Shown: one piece after another, positions 6,566 to 14,269 of the stretch
How positions within the stretch are numbered: position 1 is the first letter of the stretch
How the letters are laid out: each line of letters starts with the position of its first letter
Assembly: GCA_964611755.1 (NCBI GenBank)
Contig: CAZTBB010000037.1
Location: forward strand, 1 to 17,271
DNA length: 17,271 bases
Source of the DNA: CAZTBB01 sp964611755
GTDB taxonomy: Bacteria; Pseudomonadota; Alphaproteobacteria; Micavibrionales; Micavibrionaceae
Direction of reading: 5' to 3'
Notes under the pieces: model-generated
What the model was told of the DNA's origin: nothing
What the model saw: only the letters and a program-made list of their open reading frames with translations
Databases searched by the model: none
Translations under genes and position numbers: made by a program

Positions 6566-7612
6566 ATGCTGCAATCCATGCGCTATAGCAGGCAAACATC
6601 CCTGCCGGAAATTTCAATAGCCGACCAGCAGAGATTATCCCGCTCTAAAATATGCATGATCGGTGCTGGCGGGCTCGGCAGTGCCGCCCTGCCTTATCTC
6701 GCAGGCGCAGGAATAGGCCATATCACCATTATTGATCACGATCATATCTCTATCTCTAATCTGCATCGCCAGACAATCTATAAAGATCAGCAAACTGGGC
6801 AGAGCAAAGCAGAAGCGGCAGCATGTTACTTGGCCGATCTCAATCCTGACATTGATGTGAAATATCATCATGCCAAAGTACAAGATATACTCGCTATCGA
6901 TGATGCGCCCCAAGATTTTGATTTGCTCCTGGATGGATCTGATAATTTTGAAACCAAAACATATCTCAACGCTGTATCCATTGCTCATGGCATTCCATTG
7001 ATCAGTGCAAGCGTCAATCAATTTGAAGGACAAGTCGGCATTTTCTCCGGCGCCTATAAAGAGACACCTTGTTACCACTGTCTTTTTCCCGAACTTCCTA
7101 CCAATGCCCGTAATTGCAATGAAGCCGGTATCCTTGGAACCTCTGCGGGTCTAACAGGAATGATACAGGCCCACCTGTCTTTGCAATATCTTGTGGGGAT
7201 ACATAATGTGCAAGATGGCTGCATTGTTAAAATGGACTTCGCAAATCTGCGGAATACAAAATTGAAACTTTCCAAAAACAAGAACTGTTCTTATTGTGGA
7301 AATCAAGAACGTATCAAAAAACACGATAAAAAGGATCATACAATGGATATCAAACTCATCGCGATGGACGAGCTTAAGAACGAAAAACATCTTATTGTTG
7401 ATGTGCGAACATCAGGTGAGATTGAGGATGATCCTATTGATGGTGCCATGCATATGGAGCTCTCATCCGTGCCGGCCAATTTCTCTCATTTGCCTCAAGA
7501 CAGATTATTGGCCTTTGTATGCGCCGGAAATGTCCGGAGTGCGCAAGCCGCTGAATACGTGAAAGCGCATGGCTATGACAATGTCTGTATTTTGGATAAG
7601 TTTTCGTTCTAA
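6566..7612 (+). CDS. thiF: ThiS adenylyltransferase fused to a rhodanese domain
   Basis: E1-like enzyme that activates ThiS with ATP, carrying a C-terminal sulfurtransferase domain. Residues 1-250 are the adenylation domain: ATP loop GAGGLGS (33-39), DGSDNFETK, zinc cysteines Cys169/Cys172 and Cys241/Cys244, and Cys184 in RNCNEAG at the position of the ThiF catalytic cysteine. Residues 260-348 are a single rhodanese domain with active-site Cys319 in CAGNVRS, a likely sulfur donor for ThiS. The joint (KKHDKKDHTM) is short and charged. Met260 (7343) is preceded by AAAAAGGA at good spacing, so the rhodanese may also be made alone. The rhodanese ends at NVCILDKFSF, short of the usual final Gly-Gly/Trp helix. 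The start may be Met5 rather than Met1. MoeB is an alternative name for the fold, but context decides for ThiF. Confidence 0.9.
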   Translation: MLQSMRYSRQTSLPEISIADQQRLSRSKICMIGAGGLGSAALPYLAGAGIGHITIIDHDHISISNLHRQTIYKDQQTGQSKAEAAACYLADLNPDIDVKYHHAKVQDILAIDDAPQDFDLLLDGSDNFETKTYLNAVSIAHGIPLISASVNQFEGQVGIFSGAYKETPCYHCLFPELPTNARNCNEAGILGTSAGLTGMIQAHLSLQYLVGIHNVQDGCIVKMDFANLRNTKLKLSKNKNCSYCGNQERIKKHDKKDHTMDIKLIAMDELKNEKHLIVDVRTSGEIEDDPIDGAMHMELSSVPANFSHLPQDRLLAFVCAGNVRSAQAAEYVKAHGYDNVCILDKFSF

Positions 7613-7622
7613 TAAAAAACTT

Positions 7623-8165
7623 TTAAGCGGCCGCTTCTTTTTCTTCGGCACGTTCAATGCCTTCTAAAATAAGCTTTTGCGCTTCTTGTGCATCACCCCA
7701 ACGGACCGTCTTTGACCACTTGCCTTTTTCAAGGTCCTTATAGTGGGTAAAGAAATGTTCGATCTGCTCGAGATTAATTTTACGAAGATCCGTATAATCC
7801 AAAACATCGGCATGGTACGGATATAGCTTGTCTGTTGGCACGGCGATAATTTTTTCATCCATACCGCTTTCATCTTCCATGATTAAAACACCCACAGGGC
7901 GCACAGGCATGACGGCACCTGGCATAACCGGTACACGTCCCATCACAAGCACATCTGTCGGATCACCATCACCCGATAATGTATGCGGGATAAAACCGTA
8001 ATTGCCGGGGTAAAACATGGATGTGTGCAAAAAACGGTCAACAAACATCGCGCCGGATTCTTTATCCAACTCATATTTCACCGGCACACCGCCCATTGGA
8101 TTTTCAATAATGACATGCACCTCTTCCGGTGGCTTTGGCCCAATAGTGATTTTTGAATGATCCAT
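7623..8165 (-). CDS. ppa: Inorganic pyrophosphatase (family I)
   Basis: Soluble cytoplasmic enzyme hydrolysing pyrophosphate to phosphate with Mg2+. The family signature DGDPTDVLV carries the metal-binding Asp residues. KYELDKESG, FVDRFLHTSMFYPGNYGFIP and the downstream KDLEKGKWSKTVRW are also typical. The ATG at 8165 is chosen over the upstream in-frame GTG at 8201 because GAGGTAAG sits at ideal distance and the resulting 180 aa fit the family length. The candidate promoter would also put the transcript start right at the GTG. It converges with thiF, leaving only 10 nt between stop codons. Confidence 0.96.
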   Translation of the reverse strand: MDHSKITIGPKPPEEVHVIIENPMGGVPVKYELDKESGAMFVDRFLHTSMFYPGNYGFIPHTLSGDGDPTDVLVMGRVPVMPGAVMPVRPVGVLIMEDESGMDEKIIAVPTDKLYPYHADVLDYTDLRKINLEQIEHFFTHYKDLEKGKWSKTVRWGDAQEAQKLILEGIERAEEKEAAA

Positions 8166-8206
8166 GTTTCTTACCTCATCGGTTTTTTTAAATTCAGACA
8201 CATCTT

Positions 8207-8233
8207 GATATAGCGTCCACTCTCATAGGGCAA
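8207..8233 (-). promoter_or_regulatory. Candidate ppa promoter
   Basis: On the minus strand TTGCCC (8233-8228) and TATATC (8212-8207) are 15 nt apart, a short spacer. The predicted start near 8200 supports translation from the ATG at 8165. Confidence 0.3.
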
Positions 8234-8338
8234 GTAAAAATTTACGCGCAAGCATAAGACCTAAAACTGTTGCTGAGCAACATTTTGCGCCGCATCATGG
8301 TATTAATTTTGCATGGCAAGTTTTTACGGAGAGAAAAA

Positions 8339-8608
8339 ATGCTCATTGGATTAATCGGCATCAATATGCTGACAAAGGCTGTGCGCGCGGAATTATCGCC
8401 CGGGAAAATTTATAAGGAAGCGGTCGAACCAACTGAAAAAACAGGGAAAATCGATCAGCCCAATAAAAACATTCCGGAGATTCTGAAATCTGATCGCGTC
8501 AATGCTCCCGCTGCCCCCCTTAATATTCAGCGCCAATATGGCATTGAAAGCCGTTTTTCCGATGATGTATTTGATGTTTTGATAAAAGAACAGGATATTC
8601 TTTCCTAG
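8339..8608 (+). CDS. Small protein of unknown function (89 aa)
   Basis: I do not recognise a family. The start is ATG 8339, with GGAGAG 5 nt upstream; the frame is open further left to 8270 but has no Shine-Dalgarno there. The N-terminus is mildly hydrophobic (MLIGLIGINMLTKAVRA), which could be a weak signal or membrane-binding segment, and the rest is polar with a Pro/Lys-rich middle and an acidic end (DDVFDVLIKEQDILS). It is divergent from ppa. A perfect hairpin lies 13 nt after its stop. A 6-bp hairpin (8268-8282) lies in the region before it. Confidence 0.6.
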   Translation: MLIGLIGINMLTKAVRAELSPGKIYKEAVEPTEKTGKIDQPNKNIPEILKSDRVNAPAAPLNIQRQYGIESRFSDDVFDVLIKEQDILS

Positions 8609-8621
8609 TTCAGACATAAAA

Positions 8622-8644
8622 AAAGCGGCATAAACTGCCGCTTT
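8622..8644 (-). terminator. Intrinsic terminator for the 45-aa gene, possibly bidirectional
   Basis: A perfect 9-bp stem, AAAGCGGCA/TGCCGCTTT, with a 5-nt loop. On the minus strand the stem runs into seven T (plus-strand A at 8618-8624), a classic terminator. It lies 23 nt beyond the stop of the small minus-strand gene and 13 nt beyond the plus-strand gene ending at 8608, so it may serve both, though the plus-strand T tract is poor. Confidence 0.85.
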
Positions 8645-8666
8645 CATAAAAAATTTTACCAAACGC

Positions 8667-8804
8667 CTATTTTTTAGGTTTTTTAACTTTACCAAAATTA
8701 GGATTATCGTTAGAAATTTTTGCCTTTTTTGTGCACGGCTTTTTTCTTTCCAACTTCTCTGGAACAAAAATAACGCCGCCTGATGCTGATGCGTATGCAA
8801 TCAT
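8667..8804 (-). CDS. 45-aa basic small protein of unknown function
   Basis: The reading frame from ATG 8804 to TAG 8667 encodes 45 residues: MIAYASASGGVIFVPEKL followed by a strongly basic part with KK pairs and NPNFGKVKKPKK at the end. I do not recognise the family. Support for a real gene is unusually good for its size: AGGAGAG lies 6 nt before the ATG, a near-consensus promoter lies 34 nt upstream, and a perfect intrinsic terminator follows. It therefore stands alone as a single-gene transcript. The basic composition would suit nucleic-acid or ribosome contact, but that is only a guess. Confidence 0.7.
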   Translation of the reverse strand: MIAYASASGGVIFVPEKLERKKPCTKKAKISNDNPNFGKVKKPKK

Positions 8805-8837
8805 TTTATTCTCTCCTGCTCGTTAAAATCTTCAAGC

Positions 8838-8866
8838 ACTATACATAGATCAGCCTCAAAGGGCAA
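8838..8866 (-). promoter_or_regulatory. Promoter of the 45-aa gene
   Basis: TTGCCC (8866-8861) and TATAGT (8843-8838) on the minus strand with a 17-nt spacer. The predicted start is near 8831, about 27 nt before the ATG. Confidence 0.6.
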
Positions 8867-8901
8867 ATATAATTATGCTGCAGGGCAAAACAACAGTAAT
8901 A

Positions 8902-9468
8902 TTATTGCTCTACATCAATTGCACTCAATATACGGTCAATCTCAGGGCGGGCCTTGTATCCCTCCTCAAAGAGCTTGCCTTTTATAACGCCATTACGGGA
9001 AATAATGAATACACCGGGATGAGGAATTCCAAAATATTTTGTCCCCTCTTTCATCTCCGTATTCAAAATATCAAAAGCCTGTATTGCTTCTGATTCCGGA
9101 TCCGATAAGAGCGTGTAAGGGAAATCATACTGCACTTGAAATTTTTGCAACAGCTCAACGCTATCATAGCTGACAAAGATAAGAGAATATCCCTTTGCTT
9201 CGATCTCCCCCCCTCTCTGGGCGATGTCCAATAATTGCTTCTGACAAAATGGACACCAATCAACGGAACGCACAAAAAATAACACGGCTCCATATTCTCC
9301 CGCCAGCTTATCAAAGCTTTGCAATTCCCCGTTATGGTCTGAGAGCTCTAATGAATGGGGAATCTCTGTTCCCGTATCAACGCCGTAATTCATAGACGCC
9401 ATCACAGAGAGTGAAAACCCGGCTGTGATGAACATCACCGCAATAATAGGAAATATACGCATCATCAT
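8902..9468 (-). CDS. Exported thioredoxin-fold peroxiredoxin-like protein (AhpC/TSA)
   Basis: Probable periplasmic thiol peroxidase or disulfide reductant of the redoxin superfamily. After the start MMMRIFPIIAVMFITAGFSLSVMAS, which reads as a signal peptide or N-terminal anchor, comes a thioredoxin fold with VDWCPFCQKQL, giving a C-P-F-C pair at residues 72 and 75, then FVSYDSVELLQKF, the YTLLSDPESEAIQAF segment and the cis-Pro region GIPHPGVFII. The 9468-9462 ATG triplet is chosen because of the AAGTGAG just upstream; Met16 of the longer frame (9492) has no Shine-Dalgarno. It is divergent from the MFS gene with about 95 nt between them. Substrate unknown. Confidence 0.82.
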   Translation of the reverse strand: MMMRIFPIIAVMFITAGFSLSVMASMNYGVDTGTEIPHSLELSDHNGELQSFDKLAGEYGAVLFFVRSVDWCPFCQKQLLDIAQRGGEIEAKGYSLIFVSYDSVELLQKFQVQYDFPYTLLSDPESEAIQAFDILNTEMKEGTKYFGIPHPGVFIISRNGVIKGKLFEEGYKARPEIDRILSAIDVEQ

Positions 9469-9563
9469 CTCACTTGTTTTGTTGTTATTCATGCATAAAT
9501 AACATAGCGTGAAACAAGTCACATAAAAAGAGATCAAAAAAAATTTTGCTAAAGTTCTAAACC

Positions 9564-10790
9564 ATGTTTTCCAGAGAAATCCGATTGACGCTTTTTCTTG
9601 TTTGGCCCCTGCTTATTGGTATTGGCCTGATTATGATGGGCAATGGTCTTCAAGGAACCCTCTTGGGCCTGCGTGCCGACCTTGAGGGGTTTTCTACTTT
9701 TGCAATTGGCTTGATTATGTCCTGTTATTATGTCGGGTTTTTACTTGGCTGCTTTTTTGTGCCCAATATGATTACGAAAGTTGGCCATATTCGTGTTTTC
9801 GCTGCCATGGCTTCGCTCGCTTCCACTACGATCCTGATCAATGGAACCATCATAGTAGATGAAGTTTGGGCGATTATGCGTATTATTAGCGGGTTTAGCT
9901 TTGCCGGCCTGTTTATCGTCACGGAGAGTTGGCTTAATAACATTGCTCGCAACCGCCTTCGCGGACAGATATTCGGCTTCTATCTGTTTATTCTCTATGC
10001 CGGATTATTTAGCGGACAATTTTTTATATATCTAGGAGATGTAGAAAGCATCAGCCTGTTTATTATCGTCTCTATTTTAATTTCTATTTCGATGCTGCCT
10101 ATCACGCTTGCAAATAAGCCATCGCCCGGCTATGAAGAGCCGGAAAACCTTCCCTTTAAAGTCATCTATAAAAAATCGCCCTTCTCTTTTTTAAGCTCGG
10201 CTATATCGGGAATGTGCACATCGGTTATTCTTTCTCTGGCTTCTGTCTATGCCATTCAAAGCGGCCTTGATAAGTTCCAAACAGCCAATCTGATTGCCGC
10301 CTATATTGTCGGTGCCGCAACCATCCCGTTATTTATGGGGTGGTTATCTGATCGCTTCAACAGACGCAAAGTTTTAACACTATGCGCTTTTTTAGGCGCA
10401 TTATCGGCTCTGATGTGTTGGCATTACGAGGAATATAGATTCATCATTATTGTCGTTTTCGGCGGCATGATGACCTCGATATACAGCATTTCGATTGCAC
10501 ATCTGAATGATCGCCTGAAACCCGAACAAATGCTTTCGGGATCATCCTCGATTATTTTGACAAACTCAATTGGTGCCATAATCGGACCGATTAGTGTCGG
10601 TTATCTCATGGAGACCATATCCCCCGAAATATTCTTCCCCACACTGTCCGGATCACTTCTATTGCTCTTTATCTATGGTTTTTATCGCAACTTTATCGGC
10701 AAAACCATTGATATTGATCAGCAAACAGAGTTTACCCCTGTGCCGGCGCGCTCTTCGATGGCGGTTATGGACATTGCCGAAGATGATTAA
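9564..10790 (+). CDS. MFS transporter, YcaD-like
   Basis: A 408-aa inner-membrane protein with about 12 hydrophobic segments in two halves. MFS motifs are visible: ESWLNNIARNRLRGQIFGFY around residues 120-140 is typical of the YcaD/UMF1-like group, and GWLSDRFNRRKVL near residue 260 is the second-half motif A. Substrate cannot be told. The start ATG follows a long A/T stretch with no clear Shine-Dalgarno, so initiation may be weak. The C-terminal 25 residues are polar and probably cytoplasmic. An inverted repeat (GCAAGAT/ATCTTGC, 10805-10829) follows it. Confidence 0.85.
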   Translation: MFSREIRLTLFLVWPLLIGIGLIMMGNGLQGTLLGLRADLEGFSTFAIGLIMSCYYVGFLLGCFFVPNMITKVGHIRVFAAMASLASTTILINGTIIVDEVWAIMRIISGFSFAGLFIVTESWLNNIARNRLRGQIFGFYLFILYAGLFSGQFFIYLGDVESISLFIIVSILISISMLPITLANKPSPGYEEPENLPFKVIYKKSPFSFLSSAISGMCTSVILSLASVYAIQSGLDKFQTANLIAAYIVGAATIPLFMGWLSDRFNRRKVLTLCAFLGALSALMCWHYEEYRFIIIVVFGGMMTSIYSISIAHLNDRLKPEQMLSGSSSIILTNSIGAIIGPISVGYLMETISPEIFFPTLSGSLLLLFIYGFYRNFIGKTIDIDQQTEFTPVPARSSMAVMDIAEDD

Positions 10791-10804
10791 AACAAAAAGC
10801 CAGC

Positions 10805-10829
10805 GCAAGATTTTTGGCATTAATCTTGC
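10805..10829. repeat. 7-bp inverted repeat between the MFS gene and lipoprotein gene
   Basis: GCAAGAT at 10805-10811 and ATCTTGC at 10823-10829 with an 11-nt loop. No T tract follows, so it is a weak hairpin; TACAAT directly after it (10830-10835) could be a -10 box for the lipoprotein gene. Confidence 0.35.
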
Positions 10830-10863
10830 TACAATCTTAAAGAATCGAACCCAAGGATTGAGT

Positions 10864-11181
10864 ATGCAAAAATATGTTTTTATTCCACTCACAATATGCG
10901 TTTTATTGAGCGCCTGCGTCCATAAAGATGCCTTTGATCCTGTTGCATCCAATAATCTCTATCAATGTGATCAGAGCCAGCAAATGATCTTATCACTGGC
11001 CGATTATGGTGATATTGCATCTCTTCGTTTCAACGGAAAATCTGTTAGTCTGCCGCGTGTGAAAAAGGGTGAAGATATCTTTGCCAATAGTTTTTACAGA
11101 CTTTATATCAAAGATGATTATGCCACGCTGGAGCGCGAGGGCGCCCCTTTACTGACGGGCTGTAAAAACACACAGCTTTAA
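10864..11181 (+). CDS. MliC-like lipoprotein
   Basis: A 105-aa envelope lipoprotein. The signal peptide MQKYVFIPLTICVLLSAC ends in a lipobox (LLSAC), and the next residues put the mature protein in a membrane. The remainder matches the MliC/COG3895 pattern: YQCDQSQQMILSLADYGDIA, then a glycine turn, LPRVKKGEDIFANSFYRLYIKDDYATLE and TGC near the end, with the two cysteines placed for a disulfide. Family members inhibit C-type lysozyme in the periplasm. The ATG at 10864 has AAGGA upstream. The frame is open to 10594, but that part lies within the MFS gene. Its stop overlaps that of the convergent YHYH gene. The family call rests on pattern, not a search. Confidence 0.72.
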   Translation: MQKYVFIPLTICVLLSACVHKDAFDPVASNNLYQCDQSQQMILSLADYGDIASLRFNGKSVSLPRVKKGEDIFANSFYRLYIKDDYATLEREGAPLLTGCKNTQL

Positions 11182-12095
11182 TAACCACGGCGATGATGCG
11201 GTGGAGGTGGCCGTCTTTGCCCTTGATAACTATCAGAGCCGCGCATACCGCCTTGTGTTGAATTACCACCCGCATTTCTGCGCTGAAATGACTCATCAGC
11301 TACCCCCATCAAACAGCGCGGCGCAAATGGAAATTCCTGTGTCACCAAATAAACATACGTGCCCTGATGCAGCGTACCGTTACAACGGTCAAGATCGCCG
11401 CCCCCCTCTACATAAGAAAAATCCTGGGAATATGTTCCATCATATTGACCACCGGGCCCCGAAGGGCGCGTTCCTGATTTTAGGACATAAGATGGCTTAT
11501 AACGGTTTGACTTGCTAACCATCAATGCAAAACCATCAGCCGCATAACCAACATGAACCATATCATCTGATCCGCCAATTCTTTTTAATAAACCATAAGG
11601 AATCCCATGATAATGATATGTCCCGTTTGGCTGCACATGCGCATTACTGCTATCCAAACCTAGAAGGCCACGTCCATTTTTGATGGCCTCTTCCCGCCAC
11701 GAACACGGCGTTTGCGGGGATGGCCTTTGTCCGCGAGACAAGCCATAACACTCTGCTGTGGCCGGCTCGAAAGGAATGCCGTTAAGAGCCACACCAATAA
11801 CACCCTCTTTTTGTTGAACACGGGATTGCTGCGGGCTTAAAGACACACGGTAATGATGCGATTGTGCAGAAATACTATTTGGATTGCTTCGATTTGGGAA
11901 TGATCCTGTTTCGTGATCGGGCAAGCCGTTTGATTGGATATATCGATAATTGCCGTCATCATAAATTTTCACCTGCGCATTTTCCAGCGCAGCAAAAATA
12001 AGCGGATCAAAATAAATTGCTTCATCACTCTCATGTGCAAAAACCGGCATTGATGCGCACAAAACCCCTATCAATATTAGATATATTGTTCTCAT
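11178..12095 (-). CDS. YHYH-domain exported protein
   Basis: A 305-aa secreted protein of unknown function. The signal peptide (residues 1-20) ends at VFA with cleavage before His21. The domain core carries NGTYHYHGIPYGLL at 157-170, giving the YHYH motif at 160-163, then GYAADGFALM and LDRCNGTLHQGTYVYLVTQEFPFAPRCLMG, the usual closing segment with two cysteines. The last 40 residues are low-complexity Gly/Gln/Pro/Arg/His (PPPPHHRRGY end) and may be unstructured. ATG 12095 has GGGGGATT-type purines upstream. It converges on the lipoprotein gene with stops sharing TTAA. Confidence 0.85.
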   Translation of the reverse strand: MRTIYLILIGVLCASMPVFAHESDEAIYFDPLIFAALENAQVKIYDDGNYRYIQSNGLPDHETGSFPNRSNPNSISAQSHHYRVSLSPQQSRVQQKEGVIGVALNGIPFEPATAECYGLSRGQRPSPQTPCSWREEAIKNGRGLLGLDSSNAHVQPNGTYHYHGIPYGLLKRIGGSDDMVHVGYAADGFALMVSKSNRYKPSYVLKSGTRPSGPGGQYDGTYSQDFSYVEGGGDLDRCNGTLHQGTYVYLVTQEFPFAPRCLMGVADESFQRRNAGGNSTQGGMRGSDSYQGQRRPPPPHHRRGY

Positions 12096-12122
12096 CTAAA
12101 TCCCCCTTAAAAAACATTCAAA

Positions 12123-13403
12123 TCACTCATGTCCTTTTATGAAAGCCTCAAAGCGCTGCGCTGCCATCTTGATATTTGGTGCATGCTCATTGATAAACTC
12201 CTCATTCAAATCCTGCCCGTCTTGATATGCAGATAGCGCTTTTTGTCCATCGTAATCACACGCCGACAGGCGCAATGATAAAACTTCAGGGTCAGCACCA
12301 AAAGCAACCCCCGGCAAAGAAGCAATCGCATGGTTATTAATCAGATAATCAGCAAGGTCATACGATGTTACAATTCCGCGTTTTTGCAAATCATCCTTAT
12401 GTGCCGCAAAATCAGGGTAAGAATAAAATGCTCCTTGTGGCATAGGGCAATGCACATCGAGGTCCTGTAATTTTTGTGCAATATATATATTCATTAATCC
12501 GTGAATATCCGCACAATCTTTTATAAACTCCTCCAGATCATCATGCCCCTTATAGGCCTCAATCGCAGCATGTTGTATAGGCGTTGGAACGCATGACCAG
12601 GTCTCGCTCGCTATGGTTTTCATCATTGCAAAAAGACCGGAGAGTTTTTTAGGAATAATTCCTATTCCAATGCGCCAGCCACCCAAAGACAAGTGCTTGG
12701 CAAGCCCGGAACTTATCACACTATGCTCTGGTGCTTCCGGTAAAATGGATGCATATTCATGATCAAACGACACCATCCCATAAATCTCATCGGATATAAT
12801 CACAATATTTTCTGCCGCACAGGTTTTGGCAATATCTTTAAGCTCACTCTTGGGAATTGTTAGACCAGTCGGATTATTCGGATAATTCAAAATCAATTTT
12901 GTCGGGTTTTTTCCCGCCGCGCGGGCATCATGAATAGCTTGCCTGAGACTATCTGAATCCAAATGATAACCACCATCATCAAGGCGTGTCGGGATTTTAA
13001 TAACCAAACGCCCCAACATTTGAGCTTGCGGTGTATAGCTGACCCAACTCGGCACAGGCATCAAAAGATCACCATCAATCGCCATCTGAAGCGCATATAA
13101 AATAAGCTTACTGCCCGGTGCGATCATGACATCATAATCATCCGGATTAAACCCAAGCTTTGATGCATAAAATTCAAGAACCGTTTCACACAGCTCCGGC
13201 ACTCCGGACACCGGTGTATATTTATTCAGAGTCACCGCATTTTTAAGTGCAGCCTCCAAGCGTGGATGTACAGGAAATGGTGATTGACCAAACCCCAAAT
13301 GCAGCACCTCGCGGCCTTCAGCGCGATGCTTTGCAACCGACTCATTAATGCCTAAAGTGGGGGAGACTTCAAATTCAGTAAAACGATGAATAAGCTTAAC
13401 CAT
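12123..13403 (-). CDS. PLP-dependent aminotransferase, class I/II
   Basis: Fold-type I aminotransferase, about 426 aa. In this numbering NYPNNPTG is at 173-180, DEIYG at 205-209 with the Asp that binds the pyridine nitrogen, and SSGLAKHLSLGGWRIG near 231-246 with the Schiff-base Lys236. LSLRLSACDYDG near the C-terminus supplies the Arg that binds the substrate carboxylate. The closest common group is aspartate aminotransferase-like; the substrate is not evident. The start is ATG 13403 rather than the in-frame TTG at 13430. It stands on the minus strand upstream of the YHYH gene by 27 nt and may be co-transcribed with it. Confidence 0.88.
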   Translation of the reverse strand: MVKLIHRFTEFEVSPTLGINESVAKHRAEGREVLHLGFGQSPFPVHPRLEAALKNAVTLNKYTPVSGVPELCETVLEFYASKLGFNPDDYDVMIAPGSKLILYALQMAIDGDLLMPVPSWVSYTPQAQMLGRLVIKIPTRLDDGGYHLDSDSLRQAIHDARAAGKNPTKLILNYPNNPTGLTIPKSELKDIAKTCAAENIVIISDEIYGMVSFDHEYASILPEAPEHSVISSGLAKHLSLGGWRIGIGIIPKKLSGLFAMMKTIASETWSCVPTPIQHAAIEAYKGHDDLEEFIKDCADIHGLMNIYIAQKLQDLDVHCPMPQGAFYSYPDFAAHKDDLQKRGIVTSYDLADYLINNHAIASLPGVAFGADPEVLSLRLSACDYDGQKALSAYQDGQDLNEEFINEHAPNIKMAAQRFEAFIKGHE

Positions 13404-13458
13404 AGAACAAAGCCTAACATAAGTTGCCAAAATATAAATGCTGATTACACATGGACTA

Positions 13459-14145
13459 TTATATTTCTATGTCTCTTACATCAATGACAGGCTTTAGATC
13501 ATTTTGGTTTTCTGCATCAAAGGCAGATATATCAAAATCATCCACGTCTTTTTCAATAACATCCATATTCTTCTCCAGAGCTTGTAACTCATGCTCTGCA
13601 ATCCAGTCGTTATTTTCAAACTTTGCCAGAGCAGGCCGGATAAATTCCTGATCTATCTTATCCAGCTTATTTTTAAAAGACTGAACCTTCTTCAACAAAT
13701 CAGGAATGGTTTTAACGCCGTCCCCAATTTTGTAAAACGTTGTACCAATATTTTTTGCAATGCCTCGGATACATGAAATATGACAGATCGATTGTGAGCG
13801 CACCGCATTTGCATTCTTACGACATTTAAGACCGCCCTGACTTTGGGTTTGCTCTAAGCTGTTAATCAGAATACTGCTTTTTTCTGACAGAGCTTCGATC
13901 CTGCGCTGCAAACGTCTTAAGCGCTCAAAACTTGCTTGATATTGCTTCCAATATGCCTCTAGCCAGAGCATTAAAAAGTTTTCATGCCTAAATTTTCTCG
14001 CCAGAGCATTTTGCTTTTCAGCCAATCCTGCAGGCGTATTCTCTTGCCTTAGAAAGCGGAATAAAGCCCCACTTTTAAGACCCGCCATCTCAGCCATGCG
14101 CTCCTCAAAGGCGCGCGCCTGTTTCAATGAAACTGTTTCTCGCAT
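13459..14145 (-). CDS. Coiled-coil protein of unknown function
   Basis: I do not recognise a family. From ATG 14145 the product is 228 aa, predominantly helical, Lys/Arg-rich, with heptad-like stretches around RLRRLQRRIEALSEKSSILI and LLKKVQSFKNKLDKIDQEFI, a cysteine cluster in the middle (residues 107-125) and an acidic C-terminus. No signal peptide or enzyme motif. AGGTG with 5-nt spacing supports 14145; a longer frame to 14250 adds 35 residues but leaves only 19 nt to the divergent flavoprotein gene. Opposite to and separate from the aminotransferase gene by 55 nt, possibly one operon. Confidence 0.6.
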   Translation of the reverse strand: MRETVSLKQARAFEERMAEMAGLKSGALFRFLRQENTPAGLAEKQNALARKFRHENFLMLWLEAYWKQYQASFERLRRLQRRIEALSEKSSILINSLEQTQSQGGLKCRKNANAVRSQSICHISCIRGIAKNIGTTFYKIGDGVKTIPDLLKKVQSFKNKLDKIDQEFIRPALAKFENNDWIAEHELQALEKNMDVIEKDVDDFDISAFDAENQNDLKPVIDVRDIEI

Positions 14146-14269
14146 AGCCCCACCTAAACATATATTTATGGAAAAATCAATCGGTTCTGTTTTGTAACTT
14201 TCTTGCGAAAAGACGCCATTTCCATGCAACAGCTTGTCAGATGCAACCATTTTACATTAGTATTACCTG

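Noticed and set aside
7625..7636. Palindrome AAGCGGCCGCTT between thiF and ppa with nearby T tract
   Set aside because: A palindrome without a loop makes only a 4-bp hairpin; it encodes the Ala-rich end of Ppa and is not a convincing terminator.
8393..8800. 135-codon minus-strand frame
   Set aside because: It runs through a strong intrinsic terminator and the 89-aa gene. The shorter 45-codon frame in another register has the promoter and Shine-Dalgarno.
10594..10863. N-terminal extension of the lipoprotein frame
   Set aside because: It lies within the MFS gene in another frame; the lipobox signal peptide and AAGGA fix the start at 10864.
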